Assembly: GCA_037013495.1 (NCBI GenBank)
Contig: CM072809.1
Location: 12,807,001-12,871,000 of the forward strand
Reading direction: 5' to 3'
Source of the DNA: Hippophae tibetana
Lineage: Eukaryota > Streptophyta > Magnoliopsida > Rosales > Elaeagnaceae
Length of the DNA stretch: 64,000 nt
The notes under the pieces are model-generated. The model did not search any database. It saw nothing but the letters and a program-made list of their open reading frames with translations, and was not told where the DNA came from. Positions within the stretch are counted from its first letter, which is position 1. Every line of letters begins with the position of its first letter. The translations under genes and the position numbers were made by a program. Below, piece after piece: positions 27,101 to 39,279 of this stretch.

Positions 27101-28330
27101 TTATGTTAACCATTGAATAATTGAAATCAATAGTATAGATGCTGTCACAATTTGTAATTTAAAATTAGTTAATAATTTTTAAAATCAAGGCAAAAGTTCA
27201 AGTAATATAGGATCACATATTCACTATTGGATAAAAATAATTCAATAGTTAGATATGATTGATTAGATTTATCGATTAAAATTATTGTTCTCCAGATCCT
27301 ATCCCTATTGTATTGTCTAATATTTGTTAATAACCCTATTCAAGTTTAAATCTTTACTTGCTTTAAGAAAAAATATTAATTGAACCATTTATTTTAAAAC
27401 TTCTCAATAAGTAATTTATAAAAAACCAATTTAATGTTTTATTTGGATTTTTTGGTATCGAGCTTCATATGAATTACTTTGAACATGTCAACATCTCTAA
27501 TTGATTTAAATAATTTTATTAATTTAACATGTAGTTGTTATCATAATATAATATAGTTATATTTATTACCAATAAATGCAACGTTTCTTTAGGGAAAAAA
27601 TATTCGTTATCATTAAAATCACGATGTCTGCAGCATAATTGCCTAGAATATTATTTAAGCTAGAATTGGAGGCATTCTTTTCTTTAGAAAATGAAAAGTT
27701 GGGTTGGTTAGTTTATTTAGTATCATAATAACTTATCGTTAATAATTTGAACAGTTTAATTTTTAAGTAATGGCAAGTTTGTAAATTAGTAATTTTCTTT
27801 CTAAGTGTAAACTTGTTTTATAGTAGAAATAGATATAAAGAACTCTGTATCAAGGTTCCCCCCCCCCCCCCCCCCCCCCTCTTTCCCTTTCAGTGTATGA
27901 ATTCTGGCTTCTCTCTTTTAGTTACAGTATAAGAAGTTGACTTCTTTGTTTGCTTTCAGAAGGACAAACAACAAGGGAATTGGGGTGGATACTATGCATT
28001 ATCTTAATGATGGTCTTTGGAAGGTAAGTCATAATTACCCATGATATATCTTTGTGTTTCTCCTTGGCTCAGTAAGTTTGTATAAATCGAACTTTTAATC
28101 CTGATGCTTAAGGATTTCTCCTTGCCCACCATGCTTGACTTGATCAGAATCCACTCTTTTTTGTGGCTTGTAATATGTATTTTTTAGTTTTTCTTATCTT
28201 TTGACCATTTAATATTTCTTCTTCGTGATGGATCTTGTACGGTTTATTTGATTGGTATGATCTGTTGAGTGTTGACAGCTTAAAATTTATACACTTTTGT
28301 GCTTCTTGGCAGACGGAACGTTTAGATTGA
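21162..28330 (+). CDS. MCTS1: MCTS1-like PUA-domain translation factor, eight exons
   Basis: MCTS1 proteins pair with DENR and help recycle 40S subunits and reinitiate translation in the cytosol. Exons, all GT-AG and in phase: 21162-21172, 22600-22681, 22767-22834, 22921-23018, 23817-23953, 24079-24146, 27960-28023 and 28313-28330. They encode 181 residues, exactly the length of the animal protein. The N-terminus MFKKF, the block [19 protein letters not shown], the PUA core [20 protein letters not shown], and [12 protein letters not shown] plus [18 protein letters not shown] near the end are the family's hallmarks; the PUA domain spans about residues 92-170. The first exon contributes only 11 coding bases, which fixes the start. 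Intron 6 is unusually long (3,813 bp). The intact frame and conserved motifs argue for a working gene. Confidence 0.95.
24147..27959 (+). other. Large intron 6 of the MCTS1 gene, with a 22-base poly-C run
   Basis: Bounded by a GTAAG donor at 24147 and a TTTCAG acceptor ending at 27959. It is several times longer than the other introns and mostly AT-rich, which suggests accumulated insertions, although no terminal repeats or coding motif could be defined. A CGTGTTTTGCACGTG motif near 24325 may mark a degraded repeat. A run of 22 cytosines is at 27858-27879, 80 bp before the acceptor. Confidence 0.75.
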
Positions 28331-29319
28331 GGATTTGCAATAACATATGTTGAATATGGTGCAAAGCAAGAGAAGATAAGTTCATTCCATGTCTCTGCTC
28401 TATTATGAGATACTACTAGCATCAAACCAAAAGGAAGTCACTTTTATGTATACCCTTCCTCAAGTCTCTCTGAACTCTATATTATAATTTACAAGTCATT
28501 TTTAAGTTTTGACATAGATAATTTATCATATAGCCGAGGTTGGTATGATGTTGAGTTGGAGAATTTTAATTTGAGTAAGTATCGAGTAGTAATGGGCACG
28601 GGGACGGGCGGGGATAGTTTTTGATATAACTGTCCCCGAACCGAATTATAAAACCTATACCCAAAACCGCCCGAAAACTAAAATAGTTATAAATTGCTTT
28701 TACTGATTTTTTTTGTAAACCAGAGTAAAAATTGTTATTAAATATATTTTCGATTATTTTTATAAAAAATCATAAATCACATAACTAAATATTTAATCAT
28801 AAATCATAAATTAAAATCGTTATCGAAAACAAATTATATTAAGTTTTTTTGAAGCGGTTTAATTTTGTCTAACACTCTAGTCTAGCATGCTAAAAGGTTA
28901 TGAAGTTTGAATCAATTTCTTAACTGGTGTTTAGGGATGTCGTGAGTTGGGGAGGTTATTACCATCCCCATTTAAATATTATGGTTGATGGGATATAGAT
29001 TTTTCATTAGAGGTTTGGGTTTTTTTTCTTCCAAATATCGAGGATTTTTCATTAAAAATAAAATAGGATAGGATCTTTAATAATCTATTTTTAAAATCTT
29101 AAGCATATTTATTCATTATGTAATTAAATCTAATAAATGTAAATTTAGATTTGAAATTATAGATATTGTTAAATAACTTATATTATTAATTTAATAATTA
29201 TTATAATAATTTATATTTTATATATATCATAATATTAATTTTTCATAATTAAATTATTTATTTATCAATAAAACATTATTTTTTTATTATTCATTTTATT
29301 TAACTATAAAATTTTATAA

Positions 29320-29351
<32 letters not shown>

Positions 29352-29744
29352 TAAAGAAAATGAGGACAGGGAGGTAATTTATGTTAATCATACTACTGCT
29401 ACCCTTGCTCACTTAGATTACTCCCCCACCCCCCCCCCCCCCCCCCAAAAAAAAAAAAAAAACTCGAGGAGAAGAACCAATTAGGCCCGACCGTGTTTTT
29501 TTCTTTCTTTCTCAATATCAAAAAGGCCCGATAGTGAGGGAAGGAGGCTAGAAGCAAAAATAAGATGAGGTCGTAGTCGAAGAATTTTATCAGTATAAGA
29601 CTTGGTTCAACAATTCCTGTAGATTTGCATATTTCAATATAAGGTGGAAGTTCAGTCTAGTTATTTAGTACTTTTGTTTTAAAAAAAATATTAAAAAGAG
29701 ATTTATTGTATTTTTTTTTTTAAAACATGGTATCTGTTGTCATA
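28331..29744. other. Intergenic region with G-rich repeat fragment and homopolymers
   Basis: The MCTS1 3' side. A GGGCACGGGGACGGGCGGGG segment at about 28594 with CCCGAA motifs after it looks like one end of a dispersed repeat; no matching second end was found. TA repeats lie at about 29335-29351. A run of 18 C followed directly by 16 A is at 29429-29462. No gene is supported here. Confidence 0.55.
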
Positions 29745-30290
29745 TCACTGTTTACTAACCCAAATTACCAAAATGTTCTTCAGCTCACATCTCTGTTTAT
29801 TGAAAACGAGCAAACTGAGAATAGCCAAAAGCCAGTAAAAATGATCCAAATGTCCAGTTCATATTATCTGGAATCCAACCAAGCTTTCCATTTTTAGTGG
29901 TCACTTGGATAACAACAATTACAAGGAAAGTACTCTAGTTGCGAGCGAAAGAGCAGAACACAAACTTCTCATAGCATCAGGAGCTTGGTCATAGAAAAAT
30001 TCTAATTACCCAATAATGGCAAAAACTTCGGCACAACCCACCAACAAATATTGAGGTACTTGTCAAAAAAAATTGACATGGGTTTTGTCTTAAGATGATA
30101 GTAATTGTTTTCCTTGACATTACCAAAGCTTTATAACCTTTAATAGCCTAGCAACTGTCACATAAAGCAATGATATAACAAATCCAATGCCCATTCGTTG
30201 TAATTGGGTAAACCCTCTTTCATGACCTGTGTACTTCCCAACAATCGGAACATTGAGTTTATTATCGCTATGCCATCGTTGAACCATCGC
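29745..30290 (-). pseudogene. NPF (NRT1/PTR) peptide transporter pseudogene fragment, NPF8-like
   Basis: NPF proteins are proton-coupled peptide or nitrate transporters of the plasma membrane or tonoplast. The minus strand retains a C-terminal part: GKYTGHERGFTQLQRMGIG (about 30180-30240), VPQYLLVGCAEVFAIIG then LEFFYDQAPDAMRSLCSALS (about 29950-30060), TTKNGKLGWIPDNMN (about 29860-29900), then in a shifted frame GHLDHFYWLLAILSLL (about 29810-29860). The order and spacing match the last exon of PTR-type (NPF8) members. Damage is clear: a TAA replaces the expected Gln codon after FAIIG, frames change at least twice, and sequence upstream of about 30290 is not recognisable. Roughly the last quarter of a usual 570-residue protein is left. 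Confidence 0.85.
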
Positions 30291-30731
30291 AACCATCACT
30301 GCACCACCTCGCCATCACCAACATCCTTCAGTTGAATTTTGGCGTGAAAATGGCACAAAAATAGGGTAACAAAGTGAATATGGCATTGGAAAGCATTGCT
30401 TCTGCTCGATTTTTTTTTTTTTGAAAATATAGACCAGCGAAATAACTACAATACCCTTTTAACCCTTTTCATTATTTACATTCTTTTTTTAAAAAAAAAT
30501 ATTTAATTAAATCTACTAAAATTACAAATTAACACCTTTTTAAAATTAAAAGACTTAACAGCACTAAAAAGAAACTCATATAATATTTTCCCCATCAATT
30601 TATTGTAGTCACAATAGAGAACGATTAAAATTTGAAAAGGTTTCTTTTAGTCCCCGGATGTTTAAGATGACATTCAATTATTCCCATACGCAAGACTGTC
30701 AGATCCTATTAACAACCTCATTGCTCCAAAA
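30291..30731. other. Short spacer and 3' flank of the ClpB gene
   Basis: No coding match was found. The part next to 30731 should contain the ClpB 3' untranslated region (minus strand). Confidence 0.5.
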
Positions 30732-33700
30732 CTAGTCATTGGCAACCATGGCTTCCCTAGCAGAATCATTCTCCGATTTTTTAATGCGCAATCTTTTGTG
30801 AGGAGGAATATCTTTTGCAGATCGGGACACATCAGCATCAACAAGGATTGAATCTTCCTCCTTGAAATCTCCCCTTAAAACTCCCATTGCAACCTCATTC
30901 TCTACAAGCTGTTGTATTACCCGCTTAACCGGTCTTGCACCAAAATTAGGGTCAAACCCTAAACCTCCCAAAAGTTCAACAGCTTCTTTAGTGTAGTGAA
31001 GATCAATTTTCTTTTGCTTGAGCCTTTCTTTCACTCGGTTCATCTGCAATTGGCAGTGATATGCGTTAAAAAAAATCATATTGATCTAACATCTAAGGAA
31101 ATGGACTACATGCACTCATAATTTCATGAATAACAGTTGCAACTGAGTAAGACAAATGATCACAACCAAATAATATAGATAACTCAACGAAAACTTCACA
31201 AGTGACATCCAGTAAGACAGTTTACCTGTATTTCGACAATTTTGCTGATTTCTTTAGAATCTAGAGGCTGGAATACTATGTATTCATCAATTCGGTTCAT
31301 AAACTCAGGCCGAAAAGTTTGCCTGGCCAATTCAACAACTTGTCTCTTCATTATATCATAAACCACATCCTTGCTATCTTGTGCGTTTTGAAGTGTTTCA
31401 AGTATATAGTGAGAACCGATATTTGAGGTCATTATTACCACACAATTTATGAAACTTACAGTCCGTCCTTGTGAGTCTGTTATCCTCCCATCATCCAATA
31501 ATTGTAACAAGATGTTAAAAACATCATGATGTGCTTTCTCTATTTCATCAAAAAGCACAACAGAATAAGGCCTCCGGCGAACCACCTCGGTAAGTTGCCC
31601 ACCCTCTTCGTAACCAACGTAACCTGGTGGGGCACCAACCAAGCGTGAAACAGCATGCTTCTCCATATACTCACTCATATCTATTCTCACAAGAGCATTT
31701 TCTGTGTTAAAGAGGTAACTGGCCAAAGCCTTAGCAAGTTCTGTTTTGCCAACACCCGTGGGACCCATGAACATAAAGCTTGCTATTGGTCGATTTGGGT
31801 CAGCTAGTCCTGCCCTAGAGCGTCGAATTGCATCTGCTACCGATTTTACTGCTAAATCTTGACCAATTACCCTCTTGTGAAGAACCTGCTCTAACATAAC
31901 TAGCTTGTCCCTCTCTGATTGTTGAAGGTTGGATAAGGGTATGCCAGTCCATTTGCTTACTATTTCAGTAATATCAAGATCAGTGACTTCTTCTCGAAGC
32001 AAGGAATTCCCGGACTCTTGGAAATCAGCAAGGTTCTTCTCAGCCAATTCTAATTGGCGTTGAAGAGATATCAAAGTTCCATATTTGAGCTCAGCAGCAC
32101 GATTTAAATCATACTCACGCTCAGCAGCTTCCATCTCCAGGTTAACTCTATCGATCTACAAAATTTGACAGGAAAAAAAATACAAAAAAAATGAAACATA
32201 GCATGACAAAGCAATCAGACTAGTAGAGAGAAAATTTCACCCAACAAAATCATACCTCCTCTTTAATGGATCGTATGCGTGTCATGAGAGCCTTTTCACG
32301 ATCCCATTGTTCAGTTAGTTCTTTCTGTTTTTGCTTAAGTGATGCCAGATCATTTTCCAGCTTACTTAACCTTTCTTTGGATGCTTTATCAGTGTCATTT
32401 TTCAGAGACAGCTTCTCCATCTCTAACTTTAACACAGCTCTATCTATCTCATCTAACTCAGTTGGCTTAGAAGTTATCTCCATTTTCAACTTTGCAGCAG
32501 CTTCATCAACAAGATCAATGGCTGAAAGGAGAGACTGAAGTTAGAAACTCCAAACACAGGCACAAGGTCAAATAATCTATAGATTCCATAAGGCGTGCTT
32601 AATTTTGACAAGATAATGAGGCATGAACAAATGCAACAAACAAAAAGAGTTCCGAGGCAAAAATAAGATGCCCCAGTACTTTTAACTGAATGTCATTTCC
32701 AGCCTGTATGAGTTATTAAAAAAAAAATGAGTTGCTTTGACAAGATATAACACAAGACAGAACATGGGAAATATAAATTGATTCTATCGAGCAGGTATCT
32801 CAATCCGAAAAATCATAATTGAGAGTTTAATCCACTATTTACCTTTATCTGGTAGGAAACGCTCAGTAATATACCGATCAGCTAGGACTGCTGCTGAAAC
32901 GAGGGCACTATCTGATATTTTAACACCATGATGGAGCTCATAGCGCTCACGCAATCCACGAAGAATGGATATTGAATCTTCAACAGATGGCTGAGCACAA
33001 AATACTTGCTGAAACCTACGCTCAAGTGCAGGATCCTTCTCAATGTATTTTCTGTACTCATTCAGTGTAGTTGCTCCTATACATCGAAGCTCACCTCGTC
33101 CAAGCATTGGTTTTAACAAGTTCCCAGCATCCATAGCACCACTTGTAGCCCCTAAACATCAACCAGCACAACCAAAATATTATGACAAGGCTTAGCTTCA
33201 CGTGTTATGTATAATGTAGACATTGGCAAGCAAATTTCAGTAATAAATTTACACAAAATGATAAAAAAGAAAAAAAGATTTTTATCTAAAGAGATCCTTT
33301 TGTTACATGCCTTTCTAAACTAACATTGATGTTTCCGTTCACTTAAATTATAAGATTTTGGCATATCTTTCCCTTTCTCTCTATTTATTTTTTTATTTTT
33401 TCTCTCCCTAAACATGGGACATCGAACTGTACTTCACAATATAAACACCTAAAATAATATCATAAGGATAAAAATAAGTTATCCATCTTAAACTCCAAAA
33501 ATACCTAAATGATGCTCATTTCATAATCTACCTCGATCATCTTTCCTCAAATAAATCCCATGTCTTCTTACTACCCTCCCTTATCTCGGACGTAACTTGT
33601 TATGAAACAATAAATCATGCAAACAGATGATAAAAGTAGTAATACAAGTCAATTTAAATGTTCAGCGTAGCCACGGATGCCTAATCTACTACTTTAACTA

Positions 33701-36608
33701 GTCTGATTTTACTTAAAATAATATAATCAATGCCCATAGACTATTAAATAAATAGCGGGGAAGAGAGATAGATAAGAGAAAGATAACTTCCCATAATACA
33801 AGTCAATTTAATAATTCAGCTACCTAGTCTACTAGTTTAACTATTATGATTTTGAATAAAATTAAATAATCAATGTTGATAGACTATTAAATAAATTTAG
33901 GGAAGAGAGAAATGAGAATAAGGCAAAAAAAAATTTCTTTATTCTCCATATTATCACACAAAATTCTCTATATTATAGAATCATGATTCGATGACAGAAG
34001 CTACAAAACCTGCCCCAACAACAGTGTGTATCTCATCAATAAATAGTACAATCTGTCCGTTTGAAGCAGTAACTTCCTTAAGAACGGCTTTCAACCTTTC
34101 CTCAAAGTCTCCACGAAATTTTGCACCAGCCAACAATGAACCCATATCCAGAGAGATTAACTGCAAAATACAAGACAAAATGCAAAATATATAAAATTAA
34201 GTGGCACCCAAGGCCCAGAGAGGTAAAGTGGCACCAAAAGCTAAAAAAAAAGGTTTCCACTTCACATAACAAACTAAATAAAGACTATAAATAAATAATA
34301 AAGAATTAATCCGACCTTTCGGTTTAACAGTGGTTCTGGAACGTCTCCTCGCACAATGCGTTGAGCTAATCTGGAAAGTATTTTAGAAAGTGTAAGAAAA
34401 AACATAAAAGAAAAGTTCAAAAGCACATACACCCCAATTATAAGCCACAAATAAAACATTTGAAATCACTACCATCTACTGATCTAATCCATATCAGAAA
34501 TGAATTTTTCCATCAGTAGTGATAGTTAACATGATTATGTGTTCTAATTCATTGACTGGATCCTGCATTTTCTTTGAGAGATAGAGAGAAGGGAAAAAGA
34601 AGAAGATCTGTCATGAGTAGTTCTACTTTATTAGTATTTAATATTTAACAAGAACCACTTCTTCCAGCATGTAGATCAGCTAGAAGAACATTCAAATAAT
34701 TAGGATAATCTAGATAGAAGTTTCACACACTTTCCAACAAAACTCTCGCAAGGGTGAATACCAAATAAGCATAAAAAATATACTTTAAACAACTTACCCT
34801 TCAGCAATTGCAGTTTTCCCCACACCAGGCTCACCAATAATTACAGGATTATTCTTCGTTCTTCTAGATAATATCTGGATACACCGCCGTATTTCATCAT
34901 CTCGACCTATCACAGGATCAAGTTTGCCACGCCTAGCAAGTTCAGTCAAATCATTCCCATATTTCTCCAATGCCTCGTATTTTCCTTCAGGGTCTACAAA
35001 AGTATGAAACAATTGCGTAAAACACAGGAAATAAAACACTTATAGCCACGTGGGAATCATAGAATATACTGATGGAAAGTTGGAAGCATTGAAATAGGAT
35101 TACAGAGAGAAAAAAAGACAAGTTTAAGGGAATCTTAAAAGCAAAGGTGATCCATATTATAAATTTATAACACAACTACAAACACAATATACACACAAGG
35201 TTGTGCATACTTTGATCGGTAACTCGCTGACTTCCACGGACAGCCTGAATAGCTTCCTTCAAATCCTTTTCACTAAGCTGAAGCTTTTTGAACAATTGCT
35301 GCCCAAACCTCTTATCCGAATGAAATGCTGTTACAAAATGTTCTACCGAGACATATTCATCCCCCATCTCTTTCTTATGCCTCCTCGCATTTTCTAAAAG
35401 CGAACTGAGATGGGTACCAATAACAGGGCCACTAGTTTCACCCATTACCTGCCAAAATAAGACAATGATCATCAAATATTCTACAAGTTTTATCAATAAT
35501 TTAAATATGAATAGTTAAGAACATACTTTTGGTTGTTGAGATATGAAATCATCAGTAGCCTGCAGAACCGAGGTGTTATCAAGCCCTGCCTTGGTGAATA
35601 TTCTCCTCGCTAGACCATCTTTCTGCTCCAAAAGGGCTTTCATCAAGTGCTCAGATTCGACCACCTGCTGTTTGCTAACTCGTGCAGCATCAACAGCACC
35701 AATTATACCTTCCCATGCCATCTCAGTGAACTCGTTTTGGTTAGCCTGACAAAAGAAGAAGTTATAATGGCCATTAAACTGCAAAGAATTGCAAAAGATT
35801 GGTGCTTTAAGATACACACAAGTATGATGAGTAACATGAGAGATCGTTCATTCATGGATGAAATATTACTACTCTCAAATCTATATCAGTCTCAACTTAT
35901 GGCCCGTCCACTTGGTTTTTACGCATGTTATCTCGTACATAATGTGTACGAATCTAGTTTACGTAAATTCTGTACATATAAATGTACAATGTATACATAT
36001 ATAACATATTATTTTGGGGCCAATTTTATCATATACATCATGTACATGTTATTTAATGCAGATACTCCCATTTATTTGAAGAAAACTAATACAATTTCAC
36101 AAAAATTAACAGCTCAAAGAGAGTGATTGAGAGAAATGGATTTTCAAAAATAAGCCTCCCATAAGTAACAAACTAACTGTGGCAACAAATTTCTCTTCTT
36201 TGTGATAAAGTATGCTGCGCTAAATTAGGAATTGGTCACTTTTCAGTAATATAAATATTACAAAAGTAAACAGCTAAAAATTATAAGTAATCCAAAAAGT
36301 CTGAGTTTGAGAAATGAAACCTGAGAAGAACTAGTTGCAGAGTAATAATTAGGAGTGGACGAATGAAATTTGCGAGTGAAGTTGATAGAGCAATTATTGG
36401 CGGAAATGATATCATTGCGCTCATCCACTATATTGGTAATCTGAGGTCGGTTAAACGAAGTAATAGACCTTGAACTTGAACTAGAGACTATACGACTGCG
36501 AGAGACAACCGATCGAGACTTTGAGAGAGAAGTTTTTGAGGACTGAGAGGCGTTAATGGCCGCTACTAGAGCAGTCTTGGCCAGCTTCGTGGCTTTTCTC
36601 GTTCCCAT
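30732..36608 (-). CDS. CLPB4: Mitochondrial ClpB/Hsp100 disaggregase, ten exons
   Basis: A hexameric AAA+ chaperone that rescues aggregated proteins. Exons, in order on the minus strand: 36608-36321, 35745-35527, 35448-35211, 34993-34798, 34370-34316, 34160-34010, 33151-32843, 32521-32256, 32155-31226 and 31043-30732; all junctions keep frame and give 987 residues. Domains: a Ser/Arg/Lys-rich presequence with a RKFHSS processing-type motif (about 1-95), Clp_N repeats (about 100-240), first AAA+ module (Walker A GEPGVGKT 302-309, Walker B LFIDEI about 371-376), coiled-coil middle domain (about 486-640), second AAA+ module (GPTGVGKT 705-712, pore loop GYVGYEEGG about 752, [11 protein letters not shown] about 773-783), and the C-terminal D2-small domain. 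The presequence and the [12 protein letters not shown] start of the mature part match the plant mitochondrial isoform (CLPB4 type) rather than the cytosolic or chloroplast ones. No lesion was seen. Confidence 0.95.
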
Positions 36609-36726
36609 TGAAGATCAATAACCAACATAAACTTTAATTGAGTTAATTGCTAGGGTTTAATTCTTTCTTCTTCCGCATATTTTGTAGAGAGAATGGGATG
36701 TTAAGAAGCTAGAGGAAGCAGCGATG

Positions 36727-36739
36727 GAAGCTTGTAGAA
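36727..36739. promoter_or_regulatory. Heat-shock-element-like site upstream of ClpB
   Basis: GAAGCTTGTAGAA fits the GAAnnTTCnnGAA consensus at eight of nine fixed bases (TTG instead of TTC). It lies about 120 bp upstream of the ClpB start codon. Heat induction is known for this family; its use here is inference. Confidence 0.35.
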
Positions 36740-37352
36740 TATTGCCGTAGTTTCTATGCTTTCCTTTGCAGTTTGTTTTCGATTTCCTTTTCCTTTTTCT
36801 TTATATTGCTATTTTCTCTTTCTTTCTTTCTTTCTTTTTTTTATTATCAAGTTTTTCATTTCTTTTTGTTTGAGGCATATTATTTAAAAAAAAATTATAT
36901 TTATCTAAGTTTGTAATAAATTATAGTTAATATATTATAATATTATTAATATATACAATCAAATTTATATAAATATATTTAATAAAAAATAATTTTATTT
37001 TTTAACTATAATATTATCAAGCATCTATATTTTAATTTAGTTTGTCTAAGATTTATTTAATATATTTTTTTTGAGTCAACTTAATCAAATGGAAACAAAT
37101 ATTAATAATTATAATATTTATTATTTAATAGAATGGAATAACAGTTATTTTTTAAAATAATTATATTATTTATACATGGAACTTTTTTATTAATAATGAA
37201 TAACAATATTTGATATTAATATTTTATAAGAGATATTTTAGTCTCAGTTATTAAATGTTAATGTGATTTGTCATTATTTTTCGCTTAAATGTTACTATCT
37301 ACCCCCTTAAATATTAAGGTGAGATTTGTGATTAAATCTGAAATAATATTGA
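36740..37352. other. AT-rich spacer between ClpB and the F-box pseudogene
   Basis: Contains a CTTT-type pyrimidine repeat at about 36813-36838 and otherwise AT-rich sequence. It should hold the divergent promoter regions of both neighbours; no gene is supported. Confidence 0.5.
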
Positions 37353-38470
37353 ATGGCAACAACAGGAAAAAAGTGCTCTGTGTATTAACCAGAAGAGCTC
37401 ATTGCCACCTGAGTCTCTGGTACGATTCAAGTGTGTCTCTAAGTCATGGTGTGACCTCATTGATTTCCTTATGAAAGATACTGGTTTTATTGTTAACCAC
37501 CTTAACAATATCGACAACAATATTGACGCCCAACAAATGCTCCTTCTTTCTACCTTAATTGTTACTGCAAACAGAAGAAAAAAAATATTTGTCTTGTACG
37601 AGGAAGAGGAAAATGATCTTATAGAGTGCCTTTCTTACGATTTTAATCACGTAAATATTAGCAGGGTTTCTCACTGTAATGGAATCATTTGTCTAGCTAA
37701 CTGTAGTACTGATTACGATGTCCATTATGATCGGGATAACCCAATATTCGATATTCTTTTGTGGAATCCAGCTATTATATATGGATGAATGTTATCGTCC
37801 AGACCCACTTCTTATTGATATCCTTAAGTTAGTATATGTCGGTTTTGGCTATGATTCAGTGACTAACGACTACAAGGTTGTTAGAATTGTTTATGCGGGT
37901 GAAAATGTTCCTTGCAGAGCTGAGGTATACAGATTGAGTACAAATTCCTGGACAGAGATCAAGATGAGACTAGGCATAGACATTTTTTGTACTGAGAATT
38001 ATCATGAAAAGGCTTATTCCAAGGGTGTGTTTTGTTGGTTGGTTGAAAGCCCCAATTGAGATGATCCTTTCATTTGATATGTGTTCTGAGGAGTTCCATA
38101 GTATACCACTGCCAGACAGTATGTCTTGTATATCTATTATGTTCGACACAAGCGTAGCAGTTTGGAATGAATCCATTGTTTTCTTCTGCTATCCTCAAAT
38201 TGGAAATGGGGATCGAAAAAACCTGAGAAACATTGAGATGTGGGAGATGAATGAAAAAGATGCTAGTAATGGAGGTTTTTGTCCATGGCGAAAACACTTA
38301 ACCTTTGGACCCTTAGAAATTACTGCTGTAATAGCATTTTTGAATAGTGAAGAGCTCCTTGTTGAAGCTATTAATGAGCCTCAAACAGAAAATCTTAAAA
38401 GGAAAAATGCTCAAGTGAGATCTGATGACTTTGTTCCACGAAAGTTGGTATCTTATAATCTTAACACAAG

Positions 38471-38475
38471 AAACC
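38471..38475. other. Target-site duplication, left copy (AAACC)
   Basis: AAACC directly precedes the left LTR and is repeated at 43677-43681 after the right LTR, as expected for copia integration. Confidence 0.95.
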
Positions 38476-39011
38476 TGTTGGGCAACTAAAATGAATTCAA
38501 CAGAGTAGAATAATGACACCGGAAATTTAACGTGGTTTACCCTTTAATTTAGGCTAAGTCCATGGGACAAATTCCGAAATTATTTTTTCCACTGATAAAA
38601 TTAATGGGTACAAAGTGAGAGACAATACAACAAATTGAGATAAACCTAAAATAGTGTCACACAAGTGTTTCCTAAACTCATTATTTTATCACTTCCCTTT
38701 TAGAAAAATATTCCAATATTTTTCTAAGATATTCTCTCCTACTTTCTTACACACAACACTATTTTTCTTCAAAGGAAATTGTTCCTTTGGCTTTGCTTTG
38801 ATTCTGTTCTTGTTTTGGTGTGTTGATGTATCTCTAAGGCAAAGACATTGCCTATTTATAGGCAAAATTTCATAACAATGTTAGATACACCTACCATTTA
38901 TGGTTGCACCTACCATTTGTGGTTGCACTTACCATTTATGGTTGAACCTACCATTTGTAGTTGTACCTACCATTTATGTTTTCTTCCTCTTAAATGTAGG
39001 AGGGACGTACA
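38476..39011 (-). repeat. 3' LTR of the copia element (left copy)
   Basis: 536 bp, beginning TGTTGGGCA and ending GTACA on the plus strand. It contains five copies of a 19-bp minisatellite (CACCTACCATTTATGGTTG-like, about 38888-38980). Its first bases also supply the last codons read from the broken F-box frame. Confidence 0.95.
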
Positions 39012-39025
39012 AATCTCCCCCTCCC
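39012..39025 (-). other. Polypurine tract of the copia element
   Basis: On the minus strand this reads GGGAGGGGGAGATT, immediately before the 3' LTR. It is the expected plus-strand primer site. Confidence 0.85.
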
Positions 39026-39279
39026 GACTACATAGAGGGCTCCACCAATCCAGCAGCTAAATAACAGTATTCAAAATTTTGTCTTGGAAGAATTTTCGTC
39101 AACATGTCTGATTCATTTTCTTCTGTATGGATCTTCTCAAGCTGTAATAGCTTCTTCTCCATTACATCCCTAATCCAGTGATATCTCACATCAATATGTT
39201 TTGATCTCGAATGAAAGGAGACATTCTTTCCAAGATGGATAGTAGTCTGACTATCACAAAATAACTAATAACTGTCTTG

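Noticed and set aside
32266..32538. Plus-strand Ser-rich 90-codon frame
   Set aside because: It is the antisense of the ClpB coiled-coil exon.
35647..36126. Plus-strand 159-codon open frame
   Set aside because: It overlaps ClpB exon 2 in antisense and then runs through intron 1; no family resemblance.
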